DNA of 64,000 bases from Pseudoalteromonas sp. R3 (GTDB lineage Bacteria; Pseudomonadota; Gammaproteobacteria; Enterobacterales; Alteromonadaceae). Position numbers and translations under genes: made by a program. Under the pieces are notes generated by a model that had not been told where the DNA came from, did not search any database, and saw nothing but the letters and a program-made list of their open reading frames with translations. Positions 8,714 through 18,016 of the stretch are shown here, one piece after another (the first letter of the stretch is position 1; each line of letters opens with the position of its first letter). The stretch is taken from the NCBI RefSeq assembly GCF_004014715.1, contig NZ_CP034835.1:2976001-3040000 (forward strand), written 5' to 3'.

Positions 8714-9583
8714 TTAAAAACTAGTTTTTGCATGTTTAATTACAGTGTCTACTCTGGCAGGTAAGATGCCACGTTTGGTCGTACACAAAAATATTGTTTC
8801 GCTCACCGGGTAGCCCAGTGTATGTACCTTTATCTGCTCTTGCCTTGCAAATGCCTCAACAGCGTAGGCAGGCAAAACAGTAAACCCCAAACCCCGGCTC
8901 ACAGGCTCCAAAATCAGGCTAATCTGATTAGAAAACCCTTTGCGCTCAAATTCACTGCAGTTCTGAAACTGCGTGTAGTTAGCGCTGAGCAATAGTTGGG
9001 CATGATGTGCACCATCAGGATGATCAATAAAACCCAAAGATAACAACGTTTCCCAGCTCGGCTGACTTACCTCCGCGGGTGTCACCAGTAATAAAGGTTC
9101 CGTGGCGACCACCTCGCTGATGACATCGGCCGACTTTGCCTGCACGGTTGTGAAACCCATATCTGCATCGCCATCGGCTACAGCTTTTTCAATGGCCTGA
9201 TTAGGTGCAAATCTGTGATCGATTATCAGCTTGGGATAACGCGCCTGAAGTGTCAGCAAATGCGGATATAACCGCAGCCCCACACTGCCCGGAGACATCA
9301 CTTTGACCTCCCCCTCAAAAGCCGGATCTTCTCCTATACTAACCTCAAGATCCGATAAGCTTTGCAGTATGTGTTGTGCCTGTATACGCAGTCGTTTGCC
9401 CGCTTCCGTCAGCACCACTTGTTTGCTGTCACGCAGCAGCAAAGCAACACCAAAATGCGCTTCCAGTTTTTGAACATGCTGACTCACACCCGATTGCGTC
9501 ATATGCAGCTGTTCAGCCGTCCGTGTGAAGTGTTCGACTTCGGCAAGGGTACAAAATGTTCGCAGCCAGCTGTTATTTACCAT
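8714..9583 (-). CDS. LysR-family transcriptional regulator
   Basis: 289 residues. The N-terminal winged helix-turn-helix spans about 1-62 (FTRTAEQLHMTQSGVSQHV is the recognition region), followed by a linker helix and the periplasmic-binding-protein-like effector domain (about 90-285). Transcribed divergently from the VOC gene with 94 bases between them, the usual layout for a LysR protein controlling its neighbour. Confidence 0.92.
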   Translation of the reverse strand: MVNNSWLRTFCTLAEVEHFTRTAEQLHMTQSGVSQHVQKLEAHFGVALLLRDSKQVVLTEAGKRLRIQAQHILQSLSDLEVSIGEDPAFEGEVKVMSPGSVGLRLYPHLLTLQARYPKLIIDHRFAPNQAIEKAVADGDADMGFTTVQAKSADVISEVVATEPLLLVTPAEVSQPSWETLLSLGFIDHPDGAHHAQLLLSANYTQFQNCSEFERKGFSNQISLILEPVSRGLGFTVLPAYAVEAFARQEQIKVHTLGYPVSETIFLCTTKRGILPARVDTVIKHAKTSF

Positions 9584-9625
9584 TACAAAATATACTTATT
9601 TAGATAACTTTTAATAATTTTACTT

Positions 9626-9654
9626 GATGAATAAGTGTTTGTAACCTGTTCATC
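9626..9654. promoter_or_regulatory. Inverted repeat in the LysR-VOC intergenic region
   Basis: GATGAA (9626-9631) and TTCATC (9649-9654) are inverted copies 17 bases apart, between the two divergent starts and near the VOC ribosome site. It may be part of a LysR operator; the half-sites are short, so the call is tentative. Confidence 0.25.
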
Positions 9655-9677
9655 ATTCAAACAGAGGAGAGTATTCT

Positions 9678-10184
9678 ATGAGCCAGGTTTACCCACGTAA
9701 TTTTTCGCATATCGGTATTTCGGTCCCTGACCTGGAGAAAGCCGTCGAGTTTTATACTCAGGTAATGGGCTGGTATGTCATTATGGCACCGACTGAAATT
9801 ATTGAAGATGACAGCGCCATAGGTGAAATGTGCACCGACGTATTTGGTCCGGGCTGGAAACGCTTTCGCATAGCGCACCTGTCTACTGGCGATCGTATTG
9901 GCGTCGAATTATTTCAGTTCGACAATCAAACCAACCCCGACAACAATTTTGAATACTGGAAAACCGGCGTTTTTCATTTCTGCGTACAAGACCCCGATGT
10001 AGAAGGTCTGGCGGATAAAATAGTGGCCGCAGGTGGTAAAAAGCGCATGGAAAAACCCCGCTATTATTACCCGGGCGAAAAGCCTTATCGCATGATTTAT
10101 ATGGAAGACCCGTTTGGTAACATAGTCGAGATATACAGCCACAGCTATGAGTTGATTTACAGCGCAGGCGCCTATCAGGAATAA
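9678..10184 (+). CDS. VOC (glyoxalase/dioxygenase superfamily) protein
   Basis: 168 residues forming two beta-alpha-beta-beta-beta modules. Likely metal ligands are His in SHIGIS, Glu in GVELF, His in VFHFCV and Glu in IVEIYS, so an active metalloenzyme is plausible. GAGGAGAG precedes the ATG. The family covers lactoylglutathione lyases, extradiol dioxygenases and resistance proteins; the substrate cannot be told. The divergent LysR gene is its probable regulator. Confidence 0.85.
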   Translation: MSQVYPRNFSHIGISVPDLEKAVEFYTQVMGWYVIMAPTEIIEDDSAIGEMCTDVFGPGWKRFRIAHLSTGDRIGVELFQFDNQTNPDNNFEYWKTGVFHFCVQDPDVEGLADKIVAAGGKKRMEKPRYYYPGEKPYRMIYMEDPFGNIVEIYSHSYELIYSAGAYQE

Positions 10185-10190
10185 CAATTT

Positions 10191-10215
10191 GCAGGGCTGA
10201 ACCTGTCGGCCCTGC
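10191..10215 (+). terminator. Stem-loop after the VOC gene
   Basis: GCAGGGC / GCCCTGC pair across an 11-base loop, followed by TTACTTACC. The U-tract is weak, but the position directly after the VOC stop and before a convergent gene fits a terminator. Confidence 0.55.
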
Positions 10216-10227
10216 TTACTTACCGGC

Positions 10228-10422
10228 TTATTTATCAGCTTGCTTGTTGGCGCCCCAAAACGCAACGCCCAGCGCTATGCCAGCCCCGGCGCACGGAGCA
10301 ATAGTGAAAGCCAGAATGTCAAAAGCGACCCCAAAAGTCACCCCCATTGCCGCACCGATCCCTGCACCAACCGCAATATACAGGCCCGGGTTAGGTCCTG
10401 ATTCGGCTTGCTTGTGTGCCAT
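10228..10422 (-). CDS. Small glycine-rich membrane protein
   Basis: 64 residues: a polar N-terminus, then two hydrophobic Gly/Ala-rich helices (about 14-33 and 35-56) and a polar NKQADK tail. AAGGAAATA precedes the ATG. No family recognised. It is transcribed divergently from the OmpR-type regulator, and the 134-base spacer contains the candidate regulator site, so it may belong to that regulon. Confidence 0.6.
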   Translation of the reverse strand: MAHKQAESGPNPGLYIAVGAGIGAAMGVTFGVAFDILAFTIAPCAGAGIALGVAFWGANKQADK

Positions 10423-10484
10423 ATTTATTTCCTTATTCTATACCTGAATTGATTTAATTTTATACACATGCAGGCACAGTACAA

Positions 10485-10498
10485 TACAAAATTGTATG
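10485..10498. promoter_or_regulatory. Candidate response-regulator site, copy 1
   Basis: TACAAAATTGTATG occurs here, 59 bases before the response regulator start, and exactly, in inverted orientation, at 12911-12924 upstream of the DUF1800 gene. The element is partly palindromic. The identical 14-mer in two regulatory gaps around one two-component system suggests a shared binding site, probably autoregulation here. Confidence 0.5.
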
Positions 10499-10556
10499 CC
10501 AACCCAACACAAAAATACGATATGCTTTAACTGAGTGACGATAACCTCAGGTTTGT

Positions 10557-11240
10557 ATGCACATTTTATTAGTAGAAGACGACCCGGATACCGCCGATTT
10601 TATCTGTGCAGGACTGACACAGCACAATGCCCGTGTACAGCATTGCAGTAACGCAGAACAAGCCATGCTGAGTGCGTCTGCGACCCATTTTGATGTCATC
10701 ATTTTCGACCGCCTGCTACCTAATATGGATGGTCTGGACGCGGTCAGGATTTTACGCGCCAGCAAAGTTAAAACTCCTATAATTATGCTTACAGCGCTGA
10801 GCGATACGGCCGATCGGGTGGCCGGGCTCGAGGCCGGGGCCGATGATTATTTAGTTAAACCCTTTGCGTTTGCTGAACTGTATGCTCGTTTAAAAGCTCT
10901 GGCCAGACGCCAACCATTACGCACGGACACACAAGAATTATCTTTGGGCGAGCTCAGGCTTAACCGCACTTCCCGTCAAGTGTTCAGAGCTGGACAAGAA
11001 ATAGAACTGATGCCAAAAGAGTACCAGATACTGGAATATATGATGCAAAACCCGGAACAGTTGATCACCAAAACTATGCTGCTGGAACAGGTCTGGGGGT
11101 TTAGTTTCGATCCCAAAACCAGCCTGGTGCAAACTCATGTCAGTCGTTTGCGCAACAAACTGGATAAACCTTTTGCCTTCGACATGATCAAAACCATCCG
11201 CGGCAGCGGATACCTGCTGACAGGTCACTCTGATGATTAG
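10557..11240 (+). CDS. OmpR/PhoB-family response regulator
   Basis: 227 residues. Receiver domain 1-115 with acidic residues in LVEDDPD, phospho-acceptor Asp in IIFDRLLP (about residue 50) and Lys in YLVKPFAF. A winged helix DNA-binding domain (about 125-225) ends with SLVQTHVSRLRNKLD and TIRGSGYLL. It resembles the QseB/PmrA group. The kinase gene begins 8 bases before its stop, so both are translated together. Confidence 0.93.
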   Translation: MHILLVEDDPDTADFICAGLTQHNARVQHCSNAEQAMLSASATHFDVIIFDRLLPNMDGLDAVRILRASKVKTPIIMLTALSDTADRVAGLEAGADDYLVKPFAFAELYARLKALARRQPLRTDTQELSLGELRLNRTSRQVFRAGQEIELMPKEYQILEYMMQNPEQLITKTMLLEQVWGFSFDPKTSLVQTHVSRLRNKLDKPFAFDMIKTIRGSGYLLTGHSDD

Positions 11241-12615
11241 CCGTTATCACCTGACACAAACCGCTGCGGTGGGTGGCACACTTTGGGTGGGTATGCTGTT
11301 ATTGTTGTGGCTCATCAGTCAGTTACTTCTCTGGCAGGACAAACAAGAGCAGCAGAGCGAATTTAGCGAGTTTCTGGCTGAGGTCAAGATAATGCTGGAT
11401 GAGCATGGCTTTGAGCACGTGTTGCAAGAGTTCGAACTGGATGAGGACGAGATCTGGTCCGACACCGAGGCACGGGCACATCTGCTTGATGACGGCTGGC
11501 TGGTTGCCATATATGAGCAGGACAAGCTGCTTTTTGGCGCCAACACTGTTCTGAGCGTTGCAAGTTCTGCACAGTGGCAAAGTGTTTCCTTTGGCGAAGA
11601 GGGCAACATAGAGCTGCTTTCTGCCAGGCTCGATTTACCCGACAGCTTACATATTCATTACTGGCAAAAACGTGACGACATGCACGCTCATAAAGCCGAG
11701 TTTTATGACCAGCTCTTAGGGCGGTTTGCTCTGTTGAGCCTGCCGTTCATTTTGGCTGTGATCGTATGGCTGCAACTCAAACGAACCCGCCCATTACGAG
11801 ACTTATCGGCTCAGTTAGAAAAAGTGGCACACTCACCCGACTCAAAACGCACTGAAGTTTCAACCTCTCACCCCGATATTGTGGCGCTCAGCCTTGCTAT
11901 TAACCAGATGCTGGACGAAATAACCCGCCTGCACGGCAATATGAAAACCATGTCAGTGGGCATTGCTCATGACCTGAAAACCCCTCTATCGCGAATTTCC
12001 AACCGCCTTCAGAGTATGTATCAGGACCTAGACGACACGGCTGCACTTGAAGGCCATATTGATAAAGCAAGTAGTGAGCTGGCTCAGGTCATCAATACAT
12101 TTAACAATCTGGTGCGACTCAATGCCATTGAGTCCGGCAAACATATACAGGGCTTTAAAACGTTTGATTTGTCGGCATTACTCGATGAACTGGCACAAAG
12201 CTATCAGCCTGTCTTTGAAGACAGTGGCCGCCGTTTTGATGTATCCATTGTGCCGTCAGTACACTGCCACGGCGACAAAGATCTGTTGGGTCAGCTGATC
12301 TGTAATTTGTTGGAAAACGCGCTGGAGCATAGTCATGAACAGTCGCATGTCTGGCTGAGGCTGCAAAGTCATACCGACAGCGCCTTGCTGCAAATTGGTG
12401 ACGATGGTCCCGGGATCCCGCAGGGTGACCAGCACAAAGTCTTTGACAAGTTCTATCGTGCTGATATCAGCCGTGGCCGCCCTGGCAATGGCCTTGGGCT
12501 CAGTATAGTGCGGGCCATTTGCGACGTACATAAAGCACAGCTCTGCCTGCTTGAACAACAGCCCGGTGCCGTATTTAATATTGAGATCCCCACACGCTCT
12601 GCACGGAGTGATTAG
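11233..12615 (+). CDS. Sensor histidine kinase partner of the OmpR-type regulator
   Basis: 460 residues. First membrane helix about 14-34, an acidic periplasmic domain (about 35-160, many D and E residues, as in sensors of cations or cationic peptides), second helix about 163-181, HAMP domain, then H-box GIAHDLKTPLSRI (about 245), N-box NLLENALEH, and G-boxes DDGPGI and GNGLGLSIV. ATG overlaps the regulator gene. What it senses is not known; the acidic sensor is only suggestive. Confidence 0.92.
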   Translation: MISRYHLTQTAAVGGTLWVGMLLLLWLISQLLLWQDKQEQQSEFSEFLAEVKIMLDEHGFEHVLQEFELDEDEIWSDTEARAHLLDDGWLVAIYEQDKLLFGANTVLSVASSAQWQSVSFGEEGNIELLSARLDLPDSLHIHYWQKRDDMHAHKAEFYDQLLGRFALLSLPFILAVIVWLQLKRTRPLRDLSAQLEKVAHSPDSKRTEVSTSHPDIVALSLAINQMLDEITRLHGNMKTMSVGIAHDLKTPLSRISNRLQSMYQDLDDTAALEGHIDKASSELAQVINTFNNLVRLNAIESGKHIQGFKTFDLSALLDELAQSYQPVFEDSGRRFDVSIVPSVHCHGDKDLLGQLICNLLENALEHSHEQSHVWLRLQSHTDSALLQIGDDGPGIPQGDQHKVFDKFYRADISRGRPGNGLGLSIVRAICDVHKAQLCLLEQQPGAVFNIEIPTRSARSD

Positions 12616-12649
12616 TTATAGCTGATGTGAGTCACTTATTTACCGCCAA

Positions 12650-12905
12650 AGCATACTTATCTATTCCGTTACCCCGTGCCGGTGCACGGAATGACCGAGA
12701 CTGTATTGAGATCCGTCATCCCGGCCTCCGAGTCGGGAACCCCCAAGCGTTGCGAACAAGCTAAGTAGAACTAAAACGCTGTCGATAAGCAGCTCCCGTG
12801 TCAATGCACGGAATGACCGAGACGGTATTGAGATCCGTCATCCCGGCCCCCGAGCCGGGAACCACCAAGCGTAGCGAACAAGCCAAATTGAACTGAGGCG
12901 TTGAC
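12650..12905. repeat. Two tandem units of the dispersed palindromic repeat
   Basis: Two units of about 120 bases repeat the order TGCACGGAATGACCGAGAC, TATTGAGATCCGTCATCCCG, a CCGGCCYCCGAGYCGGG palindrome and AAGCGTWGCGAACAAGC. They differ at scattered bases. They fill most of the 391-base gap between the kinase and the DUF1800 gene; the remainder carries the candidate regulator sites. Confidence 0.7.
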
Positions 12906-12910
12906 GGTAG

Positions 12911-12950
12911 CATACAATTTTGTAAACAACCCGTATGACAACTGTATGAC
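12911..12950. promoter_or_regulatory. Candidate regulator sites upstream of the DUF1800 operon
   Basis: CATACAATTTTGTA (12911-12924) is the exact reverse complement of the 14-mer at 10485. Two copies of GTATGAC follow at 12933 and 12944, spaced 11 bases apart, the one-helical-turn direct repeat typical of OmpR-family binding. The cluster ends about 57 bases before the DUF1800 start, a good place for an activator. Confidence 0.5.
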
Positions 12951-12962
12951 CGTTTCGGTGCG

Positions 12963-13004
12963 TTTCACTCTAGACTTAATCTATCCCTAAGTAAGAGAGT
13001 GAAA
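12963..13004 (+). promoter_or_regulatory. Inverted repeat in the DUF1800 leader
   Basis: TTTCACTCT (12963-12971) and AGAGTGAAA (12996-13004) are perfect inverted copies flanking 24 bases. The right arm covers the ribosome site, 2 bases before the ATG, so in RNA the pairing could hide it; in DNA it could be an operator. Confidence 0.35.
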
Positions 13005-13006
13005 TC

Positions 13007-14872
13007 ATGTTTAGATTAACCCCGCTTAACATACTGCTGCTCTGCCTGTGTATGAGCCTGACTGGGTGTGGAGGCAGTGACGGCAGCCAGAACACCGCCA
13101 ATAACCCCGTCCCTTCCTCACCAGACTCAGGTAATTCAAACAATGGTGGTACGGATAACGATGCTCAAAACAACAACGGTGGCAGCATCGGCGACACACC
13201 GGACGACAATACTCCATTGGCAGATCAAACCTTTGCAACGCCCATCAGTACATCCCGGTTTTTGCAGCAAGCCACTTTTGGCACTCGACCAGAAGACCTG
13301 GCGTCGCTCACAGGCAAAAGTGCATCAGACTGGTTCACGGCACAGCTTAAGTTGCCACCCAGTCTGATCATGCCCGTTGTGTCCGAGTTTACTCCGCCGC
13401 CCACCGCAGAAGATGATTTTAACGCTCTGTATATCGAGTCGACCAGTGTGGCTTTCTGGCGTAATGCCATAGCCGGCGAAGATCAGTTGCGTCAGAGAAT
13501 GGCATTTGCCCTGTCGGAAATACTGGTAGTATCGAATGCAGGCGGCGAAGAGCTCACGGATATTCCAGAAGCGGTCGCCTCGTATCAGGATATTCTGATC
13601 CAGCATGCCTTTGGCAACTACAGGGAGCTACTTGAAGCTGTAACCTACTCTCCTGCAATGGGGTTTTACCTGACCTATATGGGCAACCTCAAAGGAGATG
13701 AAGTCACAGGCCGGATGCCAGATGAAAATTATGCCCGGGAATTACTGCAACTGTTTACCGTTGGTGTTGTTGCACTGAACCCAGATGGTACACCCAAACG
13801 TGATCAGAGCGGCGCAGTTAAAGAGCTCTACACCAATCAGGACATCACCGGACTGGCACGGGTATTTACAGGCTTAGACATGGACTACGAGACATCGGAA
13901 GAAACTGAAGTAAATGAATTTGCCCTGCCCATGGCCGTGTACCCACAAAACCACAGTGAGCAAAGTAAACGCTTTTTGGGCACCACCATTGCCGCAGGCA
14001 CTGGGCCTAAAGCCTCCGTAACCCAGGCGCTGGACCATATTTTTGCCCACCCGAATGTCCCCCCATTTGTCTCTAAACAGCTCATCCAGCGATTGGTCAT
14101 GTCAAACCCTTCACCTGACTATGTCGCCCGTGTTGCCAGCGCCTTTAGCAGTGGTCACGCCACTTTGCCCGATGGCACAACTGTCGGTGATGGAAGTCGT
14201 GGCGACTTAACTGCAACACTGGCAGCCATTTTATTTGATTCAGAAGCCCGAGCGAGTGCAGGTGTTCGTGGCGGTAAAATTCGTGAACCCATTTTGCGCT
14301 TTACTCAATGGGCACGGGCATTTGCGATAAAAAACATCACCCCCGAATATCAGGAAATGCTTTGGGATACCAGAGGTGCCGGCATGCTGGGCCAGCACCC
14401 CTACCGCTCACCCAGTGTTTTTAACTTCTTCCGTCCGGGCTATACCGCCCCCGGCAGCGTAAGTGCGTCAAATGACCTGGTGGCACCTGAGTTACAGATC
14501 ACCAATGCCAGCACCATCACTGGCTATGCAAACTTCATGACTTACTACATCACCGGCCTGCAGCAGGAAGTAGATGTGGAAGATCTACAAGCCGTTTACG
14601 ACGAAGAAAATATTCCGCTGAATGCCGAAAACGCCGTGGAAAGCTTTCTAGCAAGCTATGACGCCGAACAGGCGCTGGCAGGCGACTCGGATGCCTTAAT
14701 CAACCGCCTTGATCTGCTGCTGTGTGCCGGGCAACTCAGTGCCACCAGCAAACAACAGATTAAACAGATATTGCAAACAGTAGCCCAAAACGACGAAGCA
14801 GAGCCCCTGAGGCTCGTACACCTGGCCATTTTACTGGTGATGACTTCACCCGATTATTTAGTTCAAAAATAG
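13007..14872 (+). CDS. DUF1800 family lipoprotein
   Basis: 621 residues. Lipobox LTGC places the lipidated Cys at 21, followed by a low-complexity linker rich in N, G, D and S (about 24-72), then the DUF1800 domain, with typical features such as RFLQQATFG near its start, RMAFALSEILV, NYARELLQLFTVG and the C-terminal SPSVFNFFRPGY. DUF1800 proteins are usually paired with a DUF1501 partner, as here 10 bases downstream. Function unknown; exported, envelope-located. The upstream gap carries sites probably bound by the adjacent response regulator. Confidence 0.9.
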   Translation: MFRLTPLNILLLCLCMSLTGCGGSDGSQNTANNPVPSSPDSGNSNNGGTDNDAQNNNGGSIGDTPDDNTPLADQTFATPISTSRFLQQATFGTRPEDLASLTGKSASDWFTAQLKLPPSLIMPVVSEFTPPPTAEDDFNALYIESTSVAFWRNAIAGEDQLRQRMAFALSEILVVSNAGGEELTDIPEAVASYQDILIQHAFGNYRELLEAVTYSPAMGFYLTYMGNLKGDEVTGRMPDENYARELLQLFTVGVVALNPDGTPKRDQSGAVKELYTNQDITGLARVFTGLDMDYETSEETEVNEFALPMAVYPQNHSEQSKRFLGTTIAAGTGPKASVTQALDHIFAHPNVPPFVSKQLIQRLVMSNPSPDYVARVASAFSSGHATLPDGTTVGDGSRGDLTATLAAILFDSEARASAGVRGGKIREPILRFTQWARAFAIKNITPEYQEMLWDTRGAGMLGQHPYRSPSVFNFFRPGYTAPGSVSASNDLVAPELQITNASTITGYANFMTYYITGLQQEVDVEDLQAVYDEENIPLNAENAVESFLASYDAEQALAGDSDALINRLDLLLCAGQLSATSKQQIKQILQTVAQNDEAEPLRLVHLAILLVMTSPDYLVQK

Positions 14873-14882
14873 GAGCACAGCT

Positions 14883-16235
14883 ATGAACAGACGCGACTTT
14901 ATCAAACTCAGCGGTGCCTCTTTAATGGCGTCATCGATGTTTCAGTTGGGCCAGGCTCTGGCGAATAGTCCGCCTCAAAGTGGTGATTATAAAGCACTGG
15001 TCTGCGTATTTTTGTACGGTGGTATGGACAATCACGATACCATTATTCCCTTTGATGAACCAAGCTATGCGCAGTGGGCTACTCATCGTCAAAGTCTGCT
15101 GGGCAAGTATACAACGCCACGTACTTTGGCTAACCTGTTGCCTATTACCACACCCGGGCGTTTTGGCTCGCGCCGCTTTGCCCTGCCTGCAGAATTAGCT
15201 GGGCTGGCCAGTTTATATCAGCAAAATAAGCTGGCTGTCATTGGCAATGTGGGGCCCTTACTCAGCCCCGTCACGGCATCTATGATGGCGCAAGACACCG
15301 CAAGACTGCCGCCACGGCTGTTTTCGCATAACGACCAGCAATCAACCTGGATGTCTGGCGCTGCAGAAGGTGCGCAATTTGGATGGGGTGGCTTAATGAA
15401 TGATGCGCTCATGGCTCAGGGCCTGACCAGCAATACCCCGTTTAATGCCATTACCACGGCAGATGGCGCATTATGGCTGACCGGTAAACAAACCGCCCCC
15501 TACCATGTCAGTGATGGCCAGGCAGCCACCATAGAAGCCCTCGAAGAATTTGACAACCACCCAGAGCTGGTCGCTCATTTCAGCAGTCAGCCTCAAAATG
15601 CACAAAACTTTCTGCAGCAAGACGTCACCAATGCCATTAACAACGGCTATCAGGCAAATAGTCAGTTTAACGCTGCACAGGCCAATACCACAGTGACACT
15701 GCCCGACTTTCCGACAACATCGTTGGGCAGACAATTGCAAACGGTCAGTAAAAGCATTGCCGCTCGCCAGCAGCTTGGGGCATCAAGACAGGTCTATGTC
15801 GTGGCTATGGGCGGATTTGACACTCACTCAGGGCAAGCGCAAAACCTGCCCAAATTGCACAGTGCTCTGGATGGCGCATTGGTGGCCTTTAATACCGCGA
15901 TGGAAAGCCTTAATCTGAGTGAGCAGGTCACAGTGTTCACGGCCTCTGATTTTGGACGTACGCTGGCCATAAACGGAGACGGTACAGATCATGGCTGGGC
16001 CGGCCATCACTTTGTCATGGGCGGAGCGGTCAACGGGGGGACTATTTATGGTGATATCCCGCAAGCGACGCTTAATCACGAGCTGGACGCAGGGGGTGGC
16101 CGCCTGATCCCAACTACGTCTGTCGATCAGTATGCCGCCAGCCTCGGACAGTGGATGGGTTTAGATACAAGCCTACTAAATACCCTGTTCCCCAACCTGA
16201 ATAACTTCAGTGGCCCACTTTCTTTGTTTAAATGA
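14883..16235 (+). CDS. DUF1501 family protein with Tat signal
   Basis: 450 residues. The N-terminus NRRDFIKLSGASL is a twin-arginine signal, so it is exported folded, possibly with a metal cofactor. DUF1501 belongs to the alkaline phosphatase/sulfatase-like fold; GGMDNHDTIIPF, GGFDTHSGQ and TASDFGRTLAINGDGTDHGW are the characteristic metal-site motifs. AGGAGCACAGCT precedes the ATG. It is co-transcribed with the DUF1800 lipoprotein and probably acts with it in the periplasm or at the cell surface. Substrate unknown. Confidence 0.92.
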   Translation: MNRRDFIKLSGASLMASSMFQLGQALANSPPQSGDYKALVCVFLYGGMDNHDTIIPFDEPSYAQWATHRQSLLGKYTTPRTLANLLPITTPGRFGSRRFALPAELAGLASLYQQNKLAVIGNVGPLLSPVTASMMAQDTARLPPRLFSHNDQQSTWMSGAAEGAQFGWGGLMNDALMAQGLTSNTPFNAITTADGALWLTGKQTAPYHVSDGQAATIEALEEFDNHPELVAHFSSQPQNAQNFLQQDVTNAINNGYQANSQFNAAQANTTVTLPDFPTTSLGRQLQTVSKSIAARQQLGASRQVYVVAMGGFDTHSGQAQNLPKLHSALDGALVAFNTAMESLNLSEQVTVFTASDFGRTLAINGDGTDHGWAGHHFVMGGAVNGGTIYGDIPQATLNHELDAGGGRLIPTTSVDQYAASLGQWMGLDTSLLNTLFPNLNNFSGPLSLFK

Positions 16236-16287
16236 CAGCGACGCCAGCTGTGCTGCGCGCTTGCTGTTCAGTAAGTTCTTTTAAACA

Positions 16288-16321
16288 CAAAAAAGCCGCA
16301 GCTCAGACTCGAAGCTGCGGC
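16288..16321 (-). terminator. Rho-independent terminator of the GDPD gene
   Basis: GCCGCAGCT / AGCTGCGGC form a perfect 9-bp stem (16295-16321). On the minus strand it is followed by TTTTTT, directly downstream of the GDPD stop. It may also stop transcripts from the DUF1501 side. Confidence 0.85.
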
Positions 16322-16345
16322 CTGTATTGTAGATCAAGAGCCGGA

Positions 16346-17776
16346 TCAGATGCTCGCAGGCATGCCCATACAGCTTGCGTAGTAAGTTGTTGTTGCAGGC
16401 CAGTCAGAGAATACACCCATTACGCCCACGTCTTTAGCCAGTACGTCGAGTAACTTAAAGGTGTCGCCATCATTGTCTATCATGCTTTCACCACGGTGCG
16501 CACCGTTGACGCTTTGGTAGTACCAACCACCGCCGGTGGCAAGGTGGCCAGAACGCTCCAGCGTCCAGGTAATGATCCCAAGTCCAGCTTCACGAGCAGC
16601 CTTAGCATAGGCTGAAGGCACCATCTCACCATTTTCTTCGGTAACCAGCACCCACATAGGAGGTGCGATGATTTTCACACCATCAGCCGCCAGTTCAGCC
16701 ATGGTTGGAACAAGCAACTCAGGATTATTAACCAGCTGCTGTGGTGTAACCCCCTGTTCATTGGCTGCGGTTTGTGCGTCATAACGGTCATCCAGGTACA
16801 CTGCCTGTGCACCAAACTCTGGGTTTTGCGCAATCCAGTAGTTAATGTCATCACGATTAAACGACTGTGCCCAGACATGCTTAGGCTCAACACCCGCAGC
16901 TTTATATTCGTCGATCATCTTCTGCGCATAATCCTGCTGAGAAAAACCATCGAAAGGCATAGTCACTGATGGTGACTTAAGTTCGGGTGTCATTTTTACA
17001 CCCAGCTCTTTGAACAGGGCAATACTTTCAGCATGGGTCATAAGTGTACCGCGGCTAGAGTACAGGTCGGTGCGCCACTTAGATGTGCCATTCATGTACT
17101 CAGCAACGGTGGTCCCATTTGGGTTAGACGCGTCCATTTTACCTTCCAACGTTCTAAACTCCGCCAGAGTAATGTCACTGGTACAGCACTTAGCCCTTGC
17201 CACAACCCCATTTTCAGGATCTGCAGGTTCAAACGGCGTAGAGCAGTTCTGCGCTAAGTCAGTTTCCAGAATATTCGTCGTGGTATGTAAGTCGCACTGA
17301 GAGTGACGACATACCAGCTCTTTGTCTTTGGTAAAGGTAACGTCACACTCAAGAATACCAGCGCCCATTTTAGCCGCCGCAAGGTAAGACTCTTTAGTGT
17401 GCTCAGGGAATTGCATTGGTGCACCGCGGTGACCAATAGAAAAGTCAGTTTTATAGAATGGACCGTTCGAGCATTGCGCCAGTTTGTCTTTTAACTCACC
17501 TTCATCCATGTCCTGGATCAAAAAGTCCGGGCGCGTGCCAACTTGCATATTATTGGCACCACCCGCTGGCACTTCAACCACAACCGGCACTTCAATTGTT
17601 TTGATTTCAGTGACCGTGTCGGTAACTACCACCGTTTTTTCGACTTCTACCACCTGAGTTTTAGTATCTGTGGTAACAACCGCTTTTTCTACCTCAACCA
17701 CTTCGGTTTTGTCATCATCACAGCCAGCCAAAAACAAAGCCGCGATAACAGCAGAGAGTGAAGTTATTTTTTTCAT
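16346..17776 (-). CDS. Glycerophosphodiester phosphodiesterase family lipoprotein
   Basis: Start ATG 17776, chosen for AGGAATAAC upstream and the lipoprotein signal MKKITSL...LAGC (Cys19). 476 residues. After the Cys comes a stalk (about 22-70) of repeated E-V-E-K and TDT units rich in V, T and E. The GDPD-type TIM barrel follows, with GHRGAP, the EHT region, the ECDVTFTKD metal site and the CRHSQCDLH histidine. Such enzymes release glycerol-3-phosphate from glycerophosphodiesters outside the cytoplasm. Longer than cytoplasmic UgpQ because of the stalk and insertions. Confidence 0.88.
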   Translation of the reverse strand: MKKITSLSAVIAALFLAGCDDDKTEVVEVEKAVVTTDTKTQVVEVEKTVVVTDTVTEIKTIEVPVVVEVPAGGANNMQVGTRPDFLIQDMDEGELKDKLAQCSNGPFYKTDFSIGHRGAPMQFPEHTKESYLAAAKMGAGILECDVTFTKDKELVCRHSQCDLHTTTNILETDLAQNCSTPFEPADPENGVVARAKCCTSDITLAEFRTLEGKMDASNPNGTTVAEYMNGTSKWRTDLYSSRGTLMTHAESIALFKELGVKMTPELKSPSVTMPFDGFSQQDYAQKMIDEYKAAGVEPKHVWAQSFNRDDINYWIAQNPEFGAQAVYLDDRYDAQTAANEQGVTPQQLVNNPELLVPTMAELAADGVKIIAPPMWVLVTEENGEMVPSAYAKAAREAGLGIITWTLERSGHLATGGGWYYQSVNGAHRGESMIDNDGDTFKLLDVLAKDVGVMGVFSDWPATTTYYASCMGMPASI

Positions 17777-18016
17777 TGTTATTCCTAAGTTTACGTCAAA
17801 AGAAAGCGTTATTATTCTTAAGGGAAATAACAATAGAGGTGCTCTATTACCGAAGTGGGAACACTCAATGACTATTTTGTGACGCTCTATCTCAAAATAT
17901 AACTGAACATCACTACATTACGACAGCATTACACTATCTTTAACTTACGCTCCCGGAACGAGATACTGCGAATGAGCCTGGAGCTCTTATCAGCAAATAA
18001 ATTAAGGTAACGTCAA

